Below are positions 1-8,097 of a stretch of DNA of 64,000 nucleotides, piece after piece. Numbering within the stretch: position 1 is the stretch's first letter; each line of letters starts with the position of its first letter. Origin of the DNA: Nocardioides sp. JS614 (GTDB lineage: Bacteria > Actinomycetota > Actinomycetes > Propionibacteriales > Nocardioidaceae); contig NC_008699.1 of the NCBI RefSeq assembly GCF_000015265.1, forward strand, positions 992,001 to 1,056,000. The letters are read 5' to 3'. The notes beneath the pieces were generated by a model that worked only from the letters and a program-made list of their open reading frames with translations, made no database searches and had not been told where the DNA came from. The translations under genes and the position numbers were made by a program.

Positions 1-2235
1 GCCCTCGAGGACGTCACCCTGACCGTGCCCGACCGTGGCGTGACCGCCCTGACCGGACCGTCCGGGTGCGGCAAGTCCACGCTGCTCGCGGTCCTCGCGG
101 GTCTGCTGGAGCCGACCTCGGGGGTGGTCCGCGGCCCGGACCGCCGCCGGATCGCGTGGCTGCCGCAGCGCCCGGTGTTCGTCGCGGGCACCGTGGCCGA
201 CAACCTCCGGCTCGCCGTGCCCGACGCCGATGAGCACCGGCTCTGGGACGCGCTGCGCCGGGTCGCCCTGGAGGAGCGGGTCCGCGACCTGCCCGCGGGA
301 CTCGACACCGTGCTCGGCGAGGACGGGGCCACCCTCTCCGCCGGCGAGCGGGCCCGGCTCGCCCTGGCCCGCGTGGTGCTGGCCGACCGACCGTGGGTGC
401 TGCTCGACGAGCCCACCGCCCACCTGGACGCCCTGACCGAGCAGGTGGTCGCCGACACCGTCCAGGAGCTCGGCCTGACCCGCGCGGTGGTCGTGGTCGC
501 CCACCGCCCGGCCCTGGTCGCACTGGCCGACCGGGTCGTCGTCCTGACCCCGCCCGAGGTGCCCGAGGTCGTGCCCACCGTCGAGGCGGCGGCCGCTCGT
601 CCCACCGCCACGGAGCCCCCGGCCGAGCCGCGGCGCCGGGGCCTGCTGCTGCCGACCCTCGTCGGCGGGCTGGCCTCCGCGTCCGGCGTCGCGCTCACCG
701 CGACCGCCGGCTGGCTGATCGTCCAGGCCTCGCACCAGCCGCCGGTGCTCACCCTGCTGGTCGCCATCGTCGGCGTGCGGACCTTCGGGCTGGCGCGCCC
801 GGCGCTGCGGTACGTCGAGCGGCTGCGCTCCCACGACGTCGTGCTCCGGATGCTGGCCGAGCGCCGGGTCCGGGTCTACGAAACCGTCGTACCGCTGACC
901 CCCGGCGCCCTGGGCCGGCGCCGGGGCGACGTGCTGGCCGCGATCGTCGACGACGTGGACTCGGTGCTCGACCGGGAGCTGCGGGTCCGGATGCCGGTGC
1001 GCGGTGCGCTCGTCGTCGCGGCGCTCGCGCTCGCGGTGGCCGCGATCATCGAGCCGCGCTCCGTGCCGGTCGTCGCGGGCACCTGCCTGGTCGCGGGCGG
1101 CCTGGGCTACCTGCTCGCCCGGGCCGGTGCGACCCGAGCCGAGCGCCGTGCGGTCGAGAGCCGGGCCCGCCTCTCCGAGGTCGTCGTCGAGGTCACCCAG
1201 ACCGCGAGCGAGCTGACGTTGTGGCAGGCGGAGCGACGCGCGCTCTCGTCGGTGTCCGCGGTCAGCGACGAGCTCGGTCGCGCCGCCGTCACCGCCGCGA
1301 CCTGGCTGGCCTGGGCCCGCGCCGTCGTGCTGGCCGTCTCCGGGGCCGGGGTCGCGGTGATGGCCTGGGTGCTGACGCCACTCGTGGCCGACGGCGCGCT
1401 GTCCGGTCCGATGCTCGCGCTGCTGGTGCTGCTGCCGCTGGCCCTCGCGGAGGTCGCCTCCTCGGTCGCCGACGCCGGTGCCCTCTCGGCCCGGACCCAG
1501 GCCGCGGAGGAGCGGCTGGCGCGGATCGCGGCCACCCCGCCGGCGGTGGCCGATCCCGAGGACCCGGTGCCGGCCGACAGCCGCGACCGGGTGGGCCTCG
1601 AACGGGTGTCGGCCGCCTGGGCGGACCGGGTCGTGCTCGAGGACCTCTCCCTCGACCTGCGCCCCGGTGACCGGGTCGCGGTGGTCGGCCCGACCGGCTC
1701 GGGGAAGAGCACGCTCGCGTCGCTGCTGCTGCGGTTCGTCGACCCGGTGCGCGGCCGGATCGTGCTCGGGCGGCGCTCGCTGCGGGAGATCGCGCTCGAC
1801 GACGTACGCCGCAGCGTCGGCCTGGTCGACGACGACCCGCACGTGTTCGCCACGACCCTCGCCGAGAACGTGCGGCTCGCCCGTCCCGAGGCCAGCGACG
1901 CCGAGGTCGAGGAGGCGCTGCGCCGGGCCCGGCTGGGGGACTGGCTGGACTCGCTGCCGGCCGGGCTCGACAGCTGGCTCGGCGACGGCCACGCCGGGGT
2001 GTCCGGCGGCGAACGGGCCCGGATCGCGATCGCCCGGTCCCTGCTCGCCGACCAGCCGGTGCTGGTGCTCGACGAGCCGGCCGCGCACCTCGACGGAGCG
2101 ACCGCGGAGGCACTGGCCGCCGAGGTCCTCGACGGCGAGCAGCAGCGCACGGTCCTGTGGATCACGCACGCCGCGGCCGGACTCGACCGGGTCGACCGCG
2201 TGCTCGACCTCGGGACTGGTAGAAAAGGGGCATGA
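1..2235 (+). CDS. cydDC: CydDC fused thiol ABC exporter for cytochrome bd assembly (5' partial)
   Basis: The reading frame is open from base 1, so the protein begins upstream of the window. What remains is, in order: an ATPase domain (Walker A GPSGCGKST at bases 54-80, signature LSAGERARLALA, Walker B VLLDEPTAHLD), a membrane domain (roughly 640-1500, several hydrophobic helices), and a second ATPase domain (Walker A GPTGSGKST near 1690, signature VSGGERARIAIA, VLVLDEPAAHLD near 2080). An ATPase followed by a membrane domain and a second ATPase is what the rear of a CydD-CydC fusion should look like. CydDC exports reduced thiols to the periplasmic side and is needed to assemble cytochrome bd oxidase. 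The stop codon overlaps the next start (ATGA), so the following DosR-like regulator is probably translationally coupled. A generic lipid/drug exporter of the same fold is possible, but the order and size favour CydDC. Confidence 0.85.
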   Translation, partial: ALEDVTLTVPDRGVTALTGPSGCGKSTLLAVLAGLLEPTSGVVRGPDRRRIAWLPQRPVFVAGTVADNLRLAVPDADEHRLWDALRRVALEERVRDLPAGLDTVLGEDGATLSAGERARLALARVVLADRPWVLLDEPTAHLDALTEQVVADTVQELGLTRAVVVVAHRPALVALADRVVVLTPPEVPEVVPTVEAAAARPTATEPPAEPRRRGLLLPTLVGGLASASGVALTATAGWLIVQASHQPPVLTLLVAIVGVRTFGLARPALRYVERLRSHDVVLRMLAERRVRVYETVVPLTPGALGRRRGDVLAAIVDDVDSVLDRELRVRMPVRGALVVAALALAVAAIIEPRSVPVVAGTCLVAGGLGYLLARAGATRAERRAVESRARLSEVVVEVTQTASELTLWQAERRALSSVSAVSDELGRAAVTAATWLAWARAVVLAVSGAGVAVMAWVLTPLVADGALSGPMLALLVLLPLALAEVASSVADAGALSARTQAAEERLARIAATPPAVADPEDPVPADSRDRVGLERVSAAWADRVVLEDLSLDLRPGDRVAVVGPTGSGKSTLASLLLRFVDPVRGRIVLGRRSLREIALDDVRRSVGLVDDDPHVFATTLAENVRLARPEASDAEVEEALRRARLGDWLDSLPAGLDSWLGDGHAGVSGGERARIAIARSLLADQPVLVLDEPAAHLDGATAEALAAEVLDGEQQRTVLWITHAAAGLDRVDRVLDLGTGRKGA

Positions 2236-2882
2236 CCGAGGGCCCGGGGAAGATCCGCGTCTACCTCCTCGACGACCACGAGGTCGTGCGACAGGGGTTG
2301 CGCGCGCTGCTGGAGAGCTCTGGTGACATCGAGGTCGTCGGCGAGTCCGGCTCCGCGGTGGACGCCAGCAACCGGATCCCGGCGCTGCGCCCGGACGTGG
2401 CCGTGCTGGACGCGCGGCTGCCCGACGGGTCGGGGATCGAGGTGTGCCGCACCGTGCGCGCCGTCGACCCGACCATCTCCGCGCTGATCCTGACCTCGTA
2501 CGACGACGACGAGGCCCTCTTCGCGGCGATCATGGCCGGCGCCGCCGGCTACGTGCTCAAGGAGATCAAGGGCTCCGACCTGGTCTCGGCGATCCGCCAG
2601 GTCGCGGCCGGCAACTCGCTGATCGACCCGACGCTGACCGCGCGGGTGCTGGAGCGGGTGCGGCACCCACCGACGACCGCCCCCGAGCTGGCCGAGCTGA
2701 CCGAGCAGGAGCTCAAGCTGCTCGGCTACATCGCCGAGGGCCTGACCAACCGGCAGATCGGGGAGCGGATGTACCTCGCCGAGAAGACCGTGAAGAACTA
2801 CGTATCCAGCATCCTCGCGAAGCTCGGCCTGGAGCGCCGCACCCAGGCCGCGGTGCTCGCCAGCAAGCTGCTCGGCAACTGA
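2232..2882 (+). CDS. DosR/DevR-like NarL-family response regulator (copy 1)
   Basis: 216 residues: receiver domain (about 7-125) and LuxR-type helix-turn-helix (about 152-212). The acidic pocket is D14-D15, the phosphoacceptor D60 (VAVLDARLPDG) and the switch lysine K110. Numbering is offset by exactly six from Mycobacterium tuberculosis DosR (D54, K104). The recognition helix AEKTVKNYVS matches DosR, placing K185, K188 and N189 where DosR uses K179, K182 and N183 to read GGG half-sites (family knowledge). The ATG lies inside the cydDC stop (ATGA), so no separate ribosome site is needed. It converges with the sensor kinase at 2910-4484, its likely partner. Expected to activate the GGGACC..GGTCCC promoters in this window; whether it or the paralogue at 49802 does so at each site cannot be read from sequence. 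Confidence 0.9.
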   Translation: MTEGPGKIRVYLLDDHEVVRQGLRALLESSGDIEVVGESGSAVDASNRIPALRPDVAVLDARLPDGSGIEVCRTVRAVDPTISALILTSYDDDEALFAAIMAGAAGYVLKEIKGSDLVSAIRQVAAGNSLIDPTLTARVLERVRHPPTTAPELAELTEQELKLLGYIAEGLTNRQIGERMYLAEKTVKNYVSSILAKLGLERRTQAAVLASKLLGN

Positions 2883-2909
2883 CCCCCTCCGGCGCTCAGC
2901 GGATCGCGC

Positions 2910-4484
2910 TCAGCGCAGCGGCACCCGCCACACGAACGAGGTGCCGCGCGGCTGGCGTGGGCCGAGCTCGAAGGAGCCGCCGAGGGTGGTCGCCCGACGG
3001 CGGGCGTTGCGCAGCCCGCTCTCGGCGCTGAGCGTGCCCAGGCCGACCCCGTTGTCCAAGACGGTGAGGCGCACCTCGCGCGCGTCGACGGCCAGCTCGA
3101 TCTCGGCGTGGTCGGCGGCGGCGTGCCGGGCCAGGTTCGACAGCGCCTCGCGCAGCACGGGCAGCAGCTGCTCGCGGACCTCGGTCGGCACGGCGGTGTC
3201 CACCGGTCCGACGGTCGTCACGGTGGGGTCGAACTTCAGCAGCGGCGCGTACTCCCGCGCGAGCTGGCGCAGGTCGGCCCGGAGCGACGGCGCGTGCCCG
3301 CGGTGCTGGAGCTCGAAGATGGTGCCGCGGATGTCCTTGATGGTCATGTCGAGCGCGACCACGGCCTCGTCGATCCGCGCGGCCAGCTCCGGGCTGGTCG
3401 CCATCGAGCCGGCCCCCTGGAGCTGCAGCCCGGTGGCGAAGAGCCGCTGGATCACCAGGTCGTGCAGGTCGCGCGCGATCCGCTCCCGGTCGGAGGTGAC
3501 GGCCAGCTCCGCGCGGTCCTCGATCGCCTGGGCCCGGTCCAGGGCGAGGCCCGCCTGGTCGGCGAAGGAGGCGAGCAGCGCGCGCTCGTCGAAGGCCGGT
3601 GGCGGGGTGCCCCCCTCGAAGAGCAGCACCAACAGGCCGCTGCCGACCAGGTGGGTGCGAAGCGGCACCAGGAGCGCCTCGAGGCCGCCGATGGTCCGGC
3701 CGACCGGAGAGACGTCGCCGCGCGGCCACACCTCGTCCCCGAGCAGTTCCAGCGCGCCGCCGACCCGGTCGGCGTCGGCGGGGTCGACGGCCGTCGTGTG
3801 GACGGGGGTGCCGTTGTCCAGCCGGAGCACCGACGCGGCGACGGCACCGCTCATCGAGCGGGCGGAGCGGGCGACCTGGCTCAGTGCCCGGCCGAGCTCG
3901 ATCGGCGGCTGCAGCATCTCGGTGAGCTCCGCGGACGCCTCGAGCCACTGGCGGCGGCGCTCGCTCAGCCCGTAGGCACGGGCGTTGTCGATCACGAACC
4001 CGGCCGTGCTGGCGAGCGACTCGACCAACAGCTGGTCCTCCGCGGTGAACGCGCCGCCGCCGGACTTCTCGGTCAGGTAGAGGTTGCCGAAGACCGTGCC
4101 CCGGATCCGGACCGGCACCCCGAGGAAGGAGCGCATCGGCGGGTGGTGCGGCGGGAACCCGACCGACTGCGAGTGCTGGGTCAGGTCGTCGAGCCGCAGC
4201 GGTTCGGGGTCGCGGATCAGCAGCCCGAGGATCCCGTGCCCGTGGGGCGGGTCACCGATCAGGTCGCGTCGGGTGTCGTCGATCCCGGTCGTCACGAACT
4301 CGACGAGCAGGGAGCCGCTGCCGACCACGCCGAGGGCGCCGTACTCCGCGCCGGTGAGCCGGGACGCGGCCTCGACGATCCTGGTCAGCACCGCGCGGAG
4401 GTCCAGGTCGGAGGAGATCGCGGCGACGGCGTCCAGCAGGGCTTGCGTCGAGGCGCTCAGCGCCCCGTCGTGCTCGGACGTCAC
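2910..4484 (-). CDS. DosS/DosT-like GAF sensor histidine kinase (copy 1)
   Basis: 524 residues from a GTG start: GAF-A (about 20-165), a second weaker GAF (about 180-320), HisKA_3 dimerisation domain with catalytic H341 (ARDLHDLVIQR), and a C-terminal HATPase (LREALSNLARHA; LDNGVGLG; SGLRNARRRA). GAF-A contains GFPPHHPPMRSFLG; H114 aligns with the proximal heme ligand H149 of M. tuberculosis DosS, and FGNLYLTEK keeps the distal tyrosine region. The position matching DosS E87 is glycine (EYGALGVVG), as in DosT. Compared with DosS it lacks about 35 N-terminal residues. The frame stays open upstream, but that part reads as a low-complexity shadow of the PPOX gene, so GTG 4484 is chosen. It lies 32 bases after the PPOX gene, so the two are probably one transcript, and it converges with the response regulator at 2232. 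Confidence 0.88.
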   Translation of the reverse strand: MTSEHDGALSASTQALLDAVAAISSDLDLRAVLTRIVEAASRLTGAEYGALGVVGSGSLLVEFVTTGIDDTRRDLIGDPPHGHGILGLLIRDPEPLRLDDLTQHSQSVGFPPHHPPMRSFLGVPVRIRGTVFGNLYLTEKSGGGAFTAEDQLLVESLASTAGFVIDNARAYGLSERRRQWLEASAELTEMLQPPIELGRALSQVARSARSMSGAVAASVLRLDNGTPVHTTAVDPADADRVGGALELLGDEVWPRGDVSPVGRTIGGLEALLVPLRTHLVGSGLLVLLFEGGTPPPAFDERALLASFADQAGLALDRAQAIEDRAELAVTSDRERIARDLHDLVIQRLFATGLQLQGAGSMATSPELAARIDEAVVALDMTIKDIRGTIFELQHRGHAPSLRADLRQLAREYAPLLKFDPTVTTVGPVDTAVPTEVREQLLPVLREALSNLARHAAADHAEIELAVDAREVRLTVLDNGVGLGTLSAESGLRNARRRATTLGGSFELGPRQPRGTSFVWRVPLR

Positions 4485-4516
4485 GGCTCCAGTCTGCCGT
4501 GCCGCCCCCGGATCGA

Positions 4517-4960
4517 TCACACCGAGCGCCGCACGGGCAGCGCCGCCTCCACGTCCCACCCGGAGCCGATCTGCCGGCCGGAGATCTCGGTCCACCGCAG
4601 CCGCAGGTGCAGGCTCCGGGCACCGGACGCCCAGGGCCGCGGCTCCCAGACGGCGCGGATGTGCTCGAGCTCCTCGGCGTCGGACACCACCTCGCCGCGA
4701 CCGCGGGCCACGACGCTCCAGCCGCGCTGCCGGTCGTGGTCGAACTGGTCGACCTCGAAGGCGAGCATGCTGTCGCGGCCGTAGGTGCCGAGCACGCTGT
4801 ACGGCGAGGTGCGCACCACGATCGTGTCGTCGACCACGGAGTAGTTGACGGGCACGATGTGCGGCCCGTTGGGGGAGGAGAGCGCGACCCGGCCGCCGAC
4901 GCCGGCGCGCAGCAGCCGCTCGCACTCCTCGCGGCTCAGGTCGATCGCTTCCGGCGACAC
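4517..4960 (-). CDS. Pyridoxamine 5'-phosphate oxidase-fold (PPOX) protein
   Basis: About 147 residues with the split-barrel flavin-binding pattern seen in this family: GVGGRVALSS, HIVPVNYSVVD, then MLAFEVDQFD and GWSVVARGRGEVV. Such small PPOX proteins bind FMN, F420 or heme; the substrate cannot be told. I chose GTG 4960 because a GAGGGAGAG ribosome site sits just upstream. An in-frame ATG at 4981 and another at 5020 are poorer. It is first in a likely operon with the DosS-like kinase (2910-4484) and lies opposite the USP gene at 5118, with a degenerate DosR-like box (5048-5061) between them. Three close relatives (50493, 58421, 61491) sit in the second stress region, each next to a similar box. 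Confidence 0.8.
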   Translation of the reverse strand: MSPEAIDLSREECERLLRAGVGGRVALSSPNGPHIVPVNYSVVDDTIVVRTSPYSVLGTYGRDSMLAFEVDQFDHDRQRGWSVVARGRGEVVSDAEELEHIRAVWEPRPWASGARSLHLRLRWTEISGRQIGSGWDVEAALPVRRSV

Positions 4961-5047
4961 GTGGCTCTCCCTCGGGTGCATCTCGGGTGGGACTCGGGTG
5001 GAATCTGGTGTTCTCCCCATGCTGACGAGGGGTCGTGGGGGTCAGCA

Positions 5048-5061
5048 GGGTCGATGGTCCT
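5048..5061. promoter_or_regulatory. Degenerate DosR-like operator
   Basis: GGGTCGATGGTCCT, three mismatches to GGGACCNNGGTCCC. It lies 56 bases before the USP start (5118) and 87 bases before the PPOX start (4960), the spacing seen at stronger sites in this window. Weak alone; supported by position. Confidence 0.4.
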
Positions 5062-5117
5062 GACATGCGGGGCCTTCGGCGCTACTCGCTCCAGACCCCC
5101 CGGCGCACGGTGGATCC

Positions 5118-5990
5118 ATGGAGACCACCGCGATTCCCTCGGGGACCGTCGTCGTCGGCCTGGACGGCTCGCCGTCGGCCGAGCGCGCCCTCGAGTGGGC
5201 GATCGACCAGGCGCTGCTGGAGTCTCGCCAGCTGACCCTGGCCCACGGCGTGGACCCCTCCGGTTCCGTCTGGGTCGACCCGGCCGCCATCGACCACCGG
5301 GCGGTGCTCGAGGCCCTGCAGGCCGACGCCGAGGTGATGCTCGACCACGCCCGCGAGCAGGTCGCGAGGCGGGCCCCCGACCTCGTGGTGCACCAGGTCA
5401 TCCGGATGTCCGACGCCCGGGTCACCCTGCTCGAGCTCTCCGGCCAGGCGGCGATGGTCGTCGTCGGCTCCCGTGGTCGCGGACCGATCAAGACCCTGCT
5501 GCTCGGCTCGGTGAGCCTCGCGGTCTCCCGGGAGGCGCTCTGCCCCGTGGTGGTGCTGCGACCGGGTCACCCCGGCGTGGTCCGCAACGGCGTGCTGGTC
5601 GGCGCCGACGGGACCGACCGGTCCCTGGCCACGCTGGAGTTCGCCTACCGGCAGGCCTCCTTGCACCGGCTTCCGCTGACGATCATGCACTGCTTCTGGG
5701 ACGCCCGGCCGGCCACCGAGGGGGAGCCGGTCGCCAGCGACGTCCGGCTGGTGCTCGCCGAGTCGCTCGCCGGACTGGGCGAGAAGTTCCCAGACGTCCA
5801 GGCGCGGACCGAGCTGGTGCGGGGGATGGCCGACGAGCGCTTGGTGCGGGCCTCGCAGCGGATGGACCTGGTCGTGGTCGGCGCCCATCACGGCGGCACG
5901 CTGACGACCCTGCTCTACGGGTCGATCGCGAACGCGGTGCTGGAGCACGCCACCTGCCCGGTCGCGATCGTCCCGGAGTCGGAGGGCTGA
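5118..5990 (+). CDS. Tandem universal stress protein, canonical ATP-binding type
   Basis: 290 residues made of two Usp domains (about 8-147 and 156-288). Domain 1 starts VVVGLDGSPSAERAL and has a complete nucleotide motif, G-x2-G-x9-G-S, in VVGSRGRGPIKTLLLGS. Domain 2 is close but has His in the second glycine position (VVGAHHGGTLTTLLYGS). Two-domain USPs of this length are typical of actinobacteria; the M. tuberculosis members Rv2005c and Rv2623 belong to the DosR regulon. The closest relative in the window is 46869-47771, which shares the HCFWDA motif. Followed after three bases by a CBS-domain gene, so probably an operon. A degenerate DosR-like box lies 56 bases upstream. Confidence 0.92.
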   Translation: METTAIPSGTVVVGLDGSPSAERALEWAIDQALLESRQLTLAHGVDPSGSVWVDPAAIDHRAVLEALQADAEVMLDHAREQVARRAPDLVVHQVIRMSDARVTLLELSGQAAMVVVGSRGRGPIKTLLLGSVSLAVSREALCPVVVLRPGHPGVVRNGVLVGADGTDRSLATLEFAYRQASLHRLPLTIMHCFWDARPATEGEPVASDVRLVLAESLAGLGEKFPDVQARTELVRGMADERLVRASQRMDLVVVGAHHGGTLTTLLYGSIANAVLEHATCPVAIVPESEG

Positions 5991-5993
5991 CCC

Positions 5994-6392
5994 GTGATCG
6001 CGGTGTCGACGATCATGTCGCGCCGCCTGGTCGCCATCCTGTCCGACTGCGACCTGACGGTCGCGGTCGACACCTTCCTGGCCGCCGGCGTGCGTCACCT
6101 GGTCGTCGTCGACCCGGACCGGACGGTCCGTGGCCTGTTGTCGGTCGACCAGGTGCTGGCCGCGCTCGGGCTGCCCGGCTGGCCGGGTCGCGTCGGCGAC
6201 CAGGTGCTCCTGGAGCCGCCGCGGGTGAGCCCCGACGACGACCTCCACCACGCGGCGGAGGTGATGCTGGACGCGCTCGTCGACGCGGTCGTGGTCGCCG
6301 ACGGGACCGGGAAGGTCGTGGGGCTGCTCACCTGGGCCGATCTGGTGACGCACGTCGCGGGGCGCCACCTCGCCGGTGACGGCGCGACCTAG
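5994..6392 (+). CDS. CBS-domain pair protein
   Basis: 132 residues comprising two CBS motifs (about 2-58 and 68-128): VSTIMSRRLVAIL ... HLVVVDPDRTVRGLLSVDQVL, then PPRVSPDDDLHHAAEVM ... VVVADGTGKVVGLLTWADLV. Stand-alone CBS pairs bind adenine nucleotides. The size matches M. tuberculosis HRP1 (Rv2626c), a strongly hypoxia-induced DosR target, though orthology is not shown here. The GTG start is three bases after the USP stop, indicating co-transcription and shared control from the box at 5048. The stop codon overlaps the tail of the convergent YchJ-like gene by four bases. Confidence 0.85.
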   Translation: MIAVSTIMSRRLVAILSDCDLTVAVDTFLAAGVRHLVVVDPDRTVRGLLSVDQVLAALGLPGWPGRVGDQVLLEPPRVSPDDDLHHAAEVMLDALVDAVVVADGTGKVVGLLTWADLVTHVAGRHLAGDGAT

Positions 6393-6754
6393 CCCACGTC
6401 GCCGTCGACGTACACCCACCGGCCGCCGCGTTGCTCGAACCGGCTGCGCTCGCGCAGCTCGCCGGGCACCCCGCCGTGCTCGTACGACGCCACGAACTCG
6501 ACCCAGTCCTCGCCGGCGTCCTCGATGCGGAGGCCGGTCCAGGTGAGCACCGGGTCGGGGGCGAGGTCACCGGGTCGGGTGCGTGGGTGCCAGGTGCGGA
6601 ACACGTAGTCGGTCTCACCGACCGCGTAGGCGGCGTACCGCGAGCGCATCAGCTCCTCGGCGGTCGCGGCCTGCGCGGCGCCACGGTGCAGCCGGCCGCA
6701 GCAGGCGTCGTACGCCGTGCCGGAGCCGCACGGGCACGTCCGCCGGAGATCCAT
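6389..6754 (-). CDS. YchJ-family SEC-C motif protein
   Basis: 121 residues. The N-terminus carries a SEC-C zinc motif (CPCGSGTAYDACCG, about 8-21). It is followed by the YchJ/UPF0225 core: ELMRSRYAAYAVGETDYVFRTWH, then SRFEQRGGRWVYVDGDVG at the C-terminus. The core has an NTF2-like fold in known structures; the molecular function is unknown. Length fits the family. It is convergent with the CBS gene and shares four bases with it. No DosR-like box lies directly upstream of its own start; the box at 6797 is 43 bases away but better placed for the divergent USP. Confidence 0.85.
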   Translation of the reverse strand: MDLRRTCPCGSGTAYDACCGRLHRGAAQAATAEELMRSRYAAYAVGETDYVFRTWHPRTRPGDLAPDPVLTWTGLRIEDAGEDWVEFVASYEHGGVPGELRERSRFEQRGGRWVYVDGDVG

Positions 6755-6796
6755 CCGGACCAGGCTAGCGATCCTTGGTCGCTAGGCCGCCGGGTC

Positions 6797-6810
6797 GGGA
6801 CCAAGGTCCC
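6797..6810. promoter_or_regulatory. Perfect DosR-like operator
   Basis: GGGACCAAGGTCCC, both six-base arms exact, and the palindrome extends one more base each side. It lies 110 bases before the USP start at 6921. One of two perfect copies in the window. Confidence 0.7.
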
Positions 6811-6920
6811 GCCCATCGGGGTCGATGGCGACCTGCGTTCCGCCCGGTGTGCGAGCGCACACTGAGGACGAGGGTGGGGCGCTCGACAGACGGCCGAGAG
6901 GCGCGCAGGAGGTGCCTGAC

Positions 6921-7970
6921 ATGGAGGAGCACAACGTTCCCAGGCGTTCGATCGCCGTCGGCGTGGACGCATCCGCGGAGGCGGAGAACGCGCTGGCCTG
7001 GGCGGCTGCGGAGGCCCGTCGCCGTGACCTGCCGCTGACTCTCGTGCACGGCGTGGGGCCGTCGGTGACGACCTGGATGGAGATCGGCTCGCCCAACCTC
7101 CGCGAGGTGCTGGACACGATGATCGCCGCGGGGCGGGACCTCCTCGATCGCGCGCAGGCCCGAGTGCTCGAGCTCGCTCCCGGGGTCGACACCTACCAGC
7201 TCCTCCGCCTCGCGGGACCGCACGAGGCGCTGATGGCGCTCGCGCCGGAGGCCGAGATGATCGTCGTCGGCACTCGGTCGGCCGCGTCGCGCGGGGTGCC
7301 CCTGCCCGACGTCGCGGAGAGACTGGTCGCCGAGCGCCCGCCGTGCCCGGTGATCGTGCCGCGGGCCGGCGGGTCCGATCCCAAGCTCGGCATGGTCGTT
7401 CTCTGCGACGGCTCTCCGGAGTCGCGGGTGACGCTGGTGCGCGCCTGGCGACGGGCGCGGGAGAACAGCCAGCCGTTGACCGTGCTGCTCTGCCTGCCGG
7501 ACCCTCCGGCGGACGGTCCGGCCACGGACATCGGGCTGATGGACGCGATGGCGCGCATGGAGTCCGAGCTCGGGCCGTCGCTGTTGGGATTCGAGCGGGC
7601 GCTCGTGGCCGACATGGTGGCCGAGCTGCGCAGCGCGCTCCCGGGGGTCGACGCGCAGCTGTTCGTCGATGACGCCGCCATCGACGAGTGCCTGAAGAGG
7701 GTGCCGCTCGACGCGGACATGCTCGTGGCCGGGGCTGCCCACGCGCGACGGGTCGCGGAGGTCATCGGTGCCTCCGAGACCGACGAAGCGTGCGCGGCGG
7801 CGATCCTGCCCCCGCTGCTGCCCGAGGAGCGCGACGCTGCCGGAGCGGCCGCTGACGCATCGGATGCGGGCACGTCGGCCGCAGGTGACGGCCCGCCCGA
7901 CGAGCCCACGTCGGCCGTCAGGGTGCGGGCTCGCCGGTGGACCCGCCTCGGCGCTCAACGGGGCGACTAG
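6921..7970 (+). CDS. Tandem universal stress protein, divergent type with Ala-rich tail
   Basis: 349 residues. The ATG at 6921 has a perfect AGGAGG eight bases upstream; the frame is open further upstream but without a ribosome site. Domain 1 (about 10-150) begins IAVGVDASAEAENAL but its loop (VVGTRSAASRGVPLPD) lacks the G-x2-G-x9-G ATP pattern. Domain 2 (about 155-300) is also degenerate (VAGAAHARRVAEVIG). The last 45 residues are an Ala/Gly/Pro-rich tail unlike the other USPs here. It is therefore probably not an ATP-binding USP. It stands alone, with a perfect DosR-like box upstream, so regulon membership is likely. Confidence 0.85.
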   Translation: MEEHNVPRRSIAVGVDASAEAENALAWAAAEARRRDLPLTLVHGVGPSVTTWMEIGSPNLREVLDTMIAAGRDLLDRAQARVLELAPGVDTYQLLRLAGPHEALMALAPEAEMIVVGTRSAASRGVPLPDVAERLVAERPPCPVIVPRAGGSDPKLGMVVLCDGSPESRVTLVRAWRRARENSQPLTVLLCLPDPPADGPATDIGLMDAMARMESELGPSLLGFERALVADMVAELRSALPGVDAQLFVDDAAIDECLKRVPLDADMLVAGAAHARRVAEVIGASETDEACAAAILPPLLPEERDAAGAAADASDAGTSAAGDGPPDEPTSAVRVRARRWTRLGAQRGD

Positions 7971-8085
7971 GGGGCAACCAGTGGGCGGTCAGCGGGCGAC
8001 TCGTGGGCGTTCGTGGGCCAGCGGTCGCGGCACGCGACCGATCGAGCGGAAGACGGAGACCTGGCCCGCTTGTTGGCGCCGTGGG

Positions 8086-8091
8086 TAGCGT
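8086..8091 (+). promoter_or_regulatory. -10 box of a leaderless promoter
   Basis: TAGCGT followed by six bases and the GTG start at 8098. In actinobacteria TANNNT this close to a start codon marks transcripts that begin at the start codon. No ribosome site is visible upstream of the gene, which agrees. Confidence 0.5.
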
Positions 8092-8097
8092 GGTGAC

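Noticed and set aside
1107..2666. Long antisense frames over the CydDC and kinase genes
   Set aside because: Low-complexity Arg/Ser/Pro/Ala composition, no domain, and mirrored third-position G/C; typical shadows of high-GC genes.
6818..6832. Second DosR-like box next to 6797 (GGGGTCGATGGCGAC)
   Set aside because: Too many mismatches in the right arm and no preferred spacing to a start codon.
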